From: an uncultured bacterium
GTDB taxonomy: Bacteria > Desulfobacterota > Desulfobulbia > Desulfobulbales > Desulfobulbaceae
Reading direction: 5' to 3'
DNA: 7,985 bases
Assembly (NCBI GenBank): GCA_903842475.1
Contig: CAIMMA010000723.1
Coordinates: 1-7,985, forward strand
Positions 5,098 to 7,985 of the stretch are shown one piece after another (positions within the stretch are counted from its first letter, which is position 1; every line of letters begins with the position of its first letter). A program made the translations under genes and the position numbers. Under the pieces are notes generated by a model that had not been told where the DNA came from, ran no database searches, and saw only the letters and a program-made list of their open reading frames with translations.

Positions 5098-6159
5098 ATG
5101 AACAACGACATGGTCTCCATACTGATCGTTGAAGATTCTCCGATCAACCGGAAAATTCTCAAGAGTTTACTGGAAAAGCAGGGGTATCGCATCCGGACCG
5201 CCGAGCAGGGCAAGGAAGCCCTGGTTCTGCTGGAGGCTGAGGTCCCGGACTTGATCGTGCTTGACATCCTCATGCCGGAAATGGATGGGTTGGCGCTCTG
5301 TCGGCTTCTGAAGCAGCGGGACGCCACCCGCGATACCCCGGTTATTTTTATTTCCTCCCTTGACGATACCGTTGACAAGTTGAACGGTTTTGCCGCCGGG
5401 GGGGTGGATTATATCACCAAACCTTTTTCTCCCGCCGAGGTTTTGGCCAGGATCAGCACCCATCTCAAGCTTTGCCGGCTGCAGCGGCAGTTGGAAGAGA
5501 AAAACCGGTTGCTGGAATTGGAAAAGCAAAAGTCCGAAGCCCTGCTGCTTAACGTCCTCCCGTCACGGGTAGCTCGGGAACTCATGCTGACGGGCAGCTG
5601 CGCGCCCCAATATTTCCCTGAAGTCACCGTCTGCTTTGCCGATATCGTCCAGTTCACGGCGGCTGCCGCCACCCTCGATCCGGAAATTCTGATCGGCGAA
5701 CTTAATGTGCTGTTCACCGCCTTTGACCGCATTGCCGAAGCCAATGGTTGCGAACGGATGAAGACCATCGGTGATGCCTATCTCTGCGTCTGCGGCATTC
5801 CCGAAGGAAACTCCCATCATGTCCAGGCCATGGCAGATGCCGCCCTGGCGATGCGCGATTATCTTGCGGAGCGCAATCGGACGGCGGCGCTCCAGTGGCA
5901 GATCCGCATCGGCATGCATTCGGGACCGGTGGTGGGTGGGATAGTCGGTACCAAAAAATACCTGTACGATATTTTTGGCGACACAGTCAACATTGCCGCT
6001 CGCCTCGAGGCTCTCTCCGCACCCATGCGCATCCATGTCTCGGATACGGTCTGCCGGGCCCTGCAGCATGGGTTTATTTTTACCGATTCCCAGAACGTCG
6101 AGATGAAAGGGAAAGGCATACAATCCACCTGTTTCCTCGAAGGCAGGCAGCCAAGGTGA
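5098..6159 (+). CDS. Response regulator fused to class III adenylate cyclase
   Basis: A 353-residue soluble two-domain signalling protein expected to make cAMP from ATP under control of phosphorylation. The receiver domain (about 7-120) has the acidic pair Glu12-Asp13, phospho-acceptor Asp56 in LIVLDILMPEMDG, Ser86 and Lys108 in TKPF, so it should be phosphorylatable. A Leu/Glu/Lys-rich coiled coil (about 122-150) ending in LLLNVLP links it to the cyclase domain (about 173-348). Metal-binding aspartates are Asp182 (FADIVQFT) and Asp226 (KTIGDAY). Lys222 and Asp291 (YDIFGDTVN) are the adenine-selecting pair. Asn298 and Arg302 are the transition-state residues, and KGKG (337-340) carries the phosphate-binding lysine. 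Active sites form at the dimer interface. No histidine kinase is adjacent, so the partner is unknown. The ATG at 5098 is chosen over 5110; its RBS is weak, so reinitiation after aroC is possible. Confidence 0.95.
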   Translation: MNNDMVSILIVEDSPINRKILKSLLEKQGYRIRTAEQGKEALVLLEAEVPDLIVLDILMPEMDGLALCRLLKQRDATRDTPVIFISSLDDTVDKLNGFAAGGVDYITKPFSPAEVLARISTHLKLCRLQRQLEEKNRLLELEKQKSEALLLNVLPSRVARELMLTGSCAPQYFPEVTVCFADIVQFTAAAATLDPEILIGELNVLFTAFDRIAEANGCERMKTIGDAYLCVCGIPEGNSHHVQAMADAALAMRDYLAERNRTAALQWQIRIGMHSGPVVGGIVGTKKYLYDIFGDTVNIAARLEALSAPMRIHVSDTVCRALQHGFIFTDSQNVEMKGKGIQSTCFLEGRQPR

Positions 6160-6181
6160 GCCTGCTCTCGATGCTTTCCCC

Positions 6182-6185
6182 GGAG
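6182..6185 (+). promoter_or_regulatory. Ribosome binding site for the DUF2868 gene
   Basis: GGAG lies five bases before the ATG at 6191. It overlaps the possible GTG start at 6185, which favours the ATG. Confidence 0.5.
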
Positions 6186-6190
6186 TGTGG

Positions 6191-7798
6191 ATGGTGAAGC
6201 CGCTGTGGCGTATCGCCGATCTCATTGACCTGCACTATTTCTTTCAGGCCGATGAAACCCTGCGGCAGCGCGAGGGCGAGAGCGTTCTGGCTAAACGCGA
6301 CCGGATCATATTCCTGGCCAAGATCGAGCCGCAACTCGGCAAGGCCGACGAAATCCCCCCTCGGCTGCTGGTGCGTAAATGGCTGGCCATTCGGCGGTTG
6401 CAGTATACGCAGGAAAAAGGCCAGGAAGGGCAGGTCCTGCCGGGAACCGTTTGGCAGGAACTGACGGCTCTTGGTCGCGGCTTGTTTTTTTTCGCCGGGA
6501 TATTGGCCGGGGCAGGCCTGGCTGGAACCTTTCTGATCTATTCGGGGGCCGCTCCCCTCAATGTTGCCACCTATTTTGGCTTGTTCGTGCTGCTGCAGCT
6601 GCTGTTTCTCGGGCTGCAATCGATTTTTCTCCTGTATCGCCGGGTACGGCGTCTCCCCATGGAATCCTCGGTGCTGTATGTTTTCCTCGGTCGTCTGCTG
6701 ATCAAGGGGTTGGACGGGGTGCGACGCCGGCTGCAGCGCAGCCTGACCGGTCGGCAGCGGCTCGATCTCGCGGCCCTGGCCGGCGGCGTCCAGCAGCGCA
6801 AGGAGTTGGCGGCCCTGCTGATCTGGCCGGCCTTCCTGCTGGTTCAGCTCGGGGGGGTTGGTTTTAATCTCGGGGTCATCGGTGTCACCCTGGCCAAGGT
6901 GGCCTTCGCCGATATCGCCTTCGGCTGGCAATCGAGCCTGCAGCTCTCGGCCGAGGCGGTCGCTCGGCTGGTGCAGTGGATCGCTTTGCCTTGGACCTGG
7001 GCTGTGGCCCCTGCCTATCCCAGCCTTGCCCAGATTGAGGGCAGTCAGATCATTCTTAAAGAGGGGATAACACACCTGACCACCGGCGCCTTGGTCTCCT
7101 GGTGGCCCTTTCTCTGCTCCGCCGTGGTTGTGTACGGTCTTCTGCCCCGTGTTGTCCTGCTGGTGCTGGGATTGGTACAGCAGCAACGGGCTCTGGAGCG
7201 ATTACATTTCGCCACCCTGGAAATCAGGCCGCTCCTCCTGCGGATGGCGGCCCCCCGGATCGACACCAACGGCGTTACCGAAAAGATTCGAACACGACAA
7301 TCCCAATCGTCCTCGGTTGATCTCGGCGCCGCCTCCGGCCCCAAGGTCGGCATGCCGGCGCTGGATGCGGTGTCCGGCAAGACGTCCTGGTGGGTGCTGA
7401 TTCCCGACGAACTCTACGAGGACTGCCCTCTCCCGTCGCTGCTTGCCCTGCTCCGCCCGCAAATAGATGCGGCCAGCGTCCAATGGCTTCGCATCGGCAT
7501 GCCCGGAACAATGGCAACAGATATCCTGGCCCCGTTGCCCGACACTGCCGAAAAGTTAGCCGGAGTAGTGTTGCTCCAGGAAGCCTGGCAGCCGCCGCTT
7601 CGCGAAACCGAGTCGTTGCTGCGTCAACTGCGGCAGAGGATCGGGGCGACGGTCCCCCTCACCCTGGCATTGATCGGCAGGCCCACGCGCCAGACCGTCC
7701 TTACTCCGGTCACCTCGGAGCAGTTGCTGATCTGGAATCAAAAAATGCAGGCCATTGGCGATCCCTGCCTGTATGTCGGGTCACTGGTGCAGCCATGA
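6191..7798 (+). CDS. DUF2868 domain-containing polytopic membrane protein, function unknown
   Basis: A 535-residue protein I assign to DUF2868 from its layout and its GTPase neighbour; the family's biochemical role is not known to me. The N-terminus (1-95) is soluble and basic. Hydrophobic segments lie at about 97-118, 124-148, 206-238 (possibly a hairpin) and 300-329. An amphipathic stretch (245-285) includes FGWQSSLQLSAEAV, and WWPFLCSAVVVYGLLPR (304-320) is a characteristic segment. There is no signal peptide. A Ser/Thr-rich linker (about 358-395) leads to a cytoplasm-like alpha/beta domain (396-535). Its strands WWVLIP, QWLRIG, GVVLLQEAW, LTLALIG and CLYVGSL recall a degenerate nucleotide-binding fold. 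The ATG at 6191 is preferred over GTG at 6185 because of its RBS. Its TGA overlaps the next ATG (ATGA at 7795-7798). A T8 run at 6485-6492 encodes Phe-Phe-Phe in the first membrane segment. Confidence 0.87.
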   Translation: MVKPLWRIADLIDLHYFFQADETLRQREGESVLAKRDRIIFLAKIEPQLGKADEIPPRLLVRKWLAIRRLQYTQEKGQEGQVLPGTVWQELTALGRGLFFFAGILAGAGLAGTFLIYSGAAPLNVATYFGLFVLLQLLFLGLQSIFLLYRRVRRLPMESSVLYVFLGRLLIKGLDGVRRRLQRSLTGRQRLDLAALAGGVQQRKELAALLIWPAFLLVQLGGVGFNLGVIGVTLAKVAFADIAFGWQSSLQLSAEAVARLVQWIALPWTWAVAPAYPSLAQIEGSQIILKEGITHLTTGALVSWWPFLCSAVVVYGLLPRVVLLVLGLVQQQRALERLHFATLEIRPLLLRMAAPRIDTNGVTEKIRTRQSQSSSVDLGAASGPKVGMPALDAVSGKTSWWVLIPDELYEDCPLPSLLALLRPQIDAASVQWLRIGMPGTMATDILAPLPDTAEKLAGVVLLQEAWQPPLRETESLLRQLRQRIGATVPLTLALIGRPTRQTVLTPVTSEQLLIWNQKMQAIGDPCLYVGSLVQP

Positions 7799-7985
7799 AC
7801 CGATACCGTATCCCGGAATTTGCGATTATCGGCCATCCCAACGAGGGCAAGTCCTCGGTCCTCTCCACCTTGGCGGAAGATGATTCGGTACGCATCAGTC
7901 CGATTCCAGGTGAAACCATGGTGTGCCAGACCTTTCCCGTGCGTATCGACGGTCAGGAAATCATTCGGTTCATCGACACCCCGGG
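7795..7985 (+). CDS. P-loop GTPase of the DUF3482 type, N-terminal fragment
   Basis: 63 complete codons and two bases lie in the window; the gene runs off the right edge. It is a TRAFAC-class GTPase: the G1 P-loop is GHPNEGKSS (13-21), a G2 candidate Thr41 lies in PGETMVC (38-44), and G3 is DTPG (61-64) after FI. The strand EFAIIG and the G1 form GHPNEGKS resemble the GTPases that carry a C-terminal DUF3482 domain and sit next to DUF2868 genes; that tail would be beyond the window, so the subfamily call rests on context. The ATGA overlap with the DUF2868 stop, and no obvious RBS, indicate translational coupling and probably a complex at the membrane. Confidence 0.87.
   Translation, partial: MNRYRIPEFAIIGHPNEGKSSVLSTLAEDDSVRISPIPGETMVCQTFPVRIDGQEIIRFIDTP

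Noticed and set aside
2829..5378. An 849-codon open frame on the minus strand opposite the epimerase, aroC and part of the cyclase gene
   Set aside because: Its translation is low-complexity Gly/Asp/Pro/His-rich text with no recognisable domain. The opposite strand holds three well-conserved genes, and long antisense frames are expected in GC-rich coding DNA.
6080..7186. A 368-codon minus-strand open frame opposite the DUF2868 gene
   Set aside because: The Gln/Pro/Gly-rich translation is a codon shadow of the hydrophobic membrane protein, with no domain seen.

Overview
The window is GC-rich, densely coded bacterial chromosome. The gene families and their style (a Pta with a BioD-like N-terminus, a PNPOx-family protein common in sulfate reducers, a DUF2868/DUF3482 pair) suggest a deltaproteobacterial lineage, possibly Desulfobulbales. 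That placement is inferred from family resemblance only. No mobile element, CRISPR array, tRNA or rRNA is visible, and there is no gene-free stretch over 300 bp.

Layout. (1) Positions 1-68, minus strand: the first 22 codons of a gene that looks like phosphate acetyltransferase (pta), with a good RBS and a plausible sigma-70 promoter. (2) Positions 69-306: divergent intergenic region with a 10-bp direct repeat and a GGGAATTCCC palindrome. (3) Positions 307-1604, plus strand: a PNPOx-like flavin split-barrel protein overlapping by ATGA the start of a UV damage endonuclease (uvsE). (4) Positions 1644-2759, minus strand: DNA polymerase IV (dinB), tail to tail with uvsE, with small inverted repeats between them. 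(5) Positions 2760-2900: divergent promoter region with a strong sigma-70-like site facing right. (6) Positions 2901-7985, plus strand: five closely spaced genes. They are a WbpP-type UDP-GlcNAc(A) 4-epimerase, chorismate synthase (aroC), a response regulator fused to a class III adenylate cyclase, a DUF2868 membrane protein, and the start of a P-loop GTPase of the DUF3482 type, cut by the window edge.

How the genes may work together. UvsE (entry to alternative excision repair) and DinB (translesion synthesis) form a DNA-damage-tolerance neighbourhood. The right-hand run has gaps of 51, 25 and 31 bp and then a 4-bp overlap, with no evident terminator, so it may be one operon. It would mix sugar-nucleotide metabolism, aromatic biosynthesis, cAMP signalling and an uncharacterised membrane/GTPase pair. 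The least understood element is that translationally coupled DUF2868-GTPase pair directly behind a phosphorylation-responsive cyclase. I found no convincing wholly new system; these are recognisable families in a somewhat unusual order.
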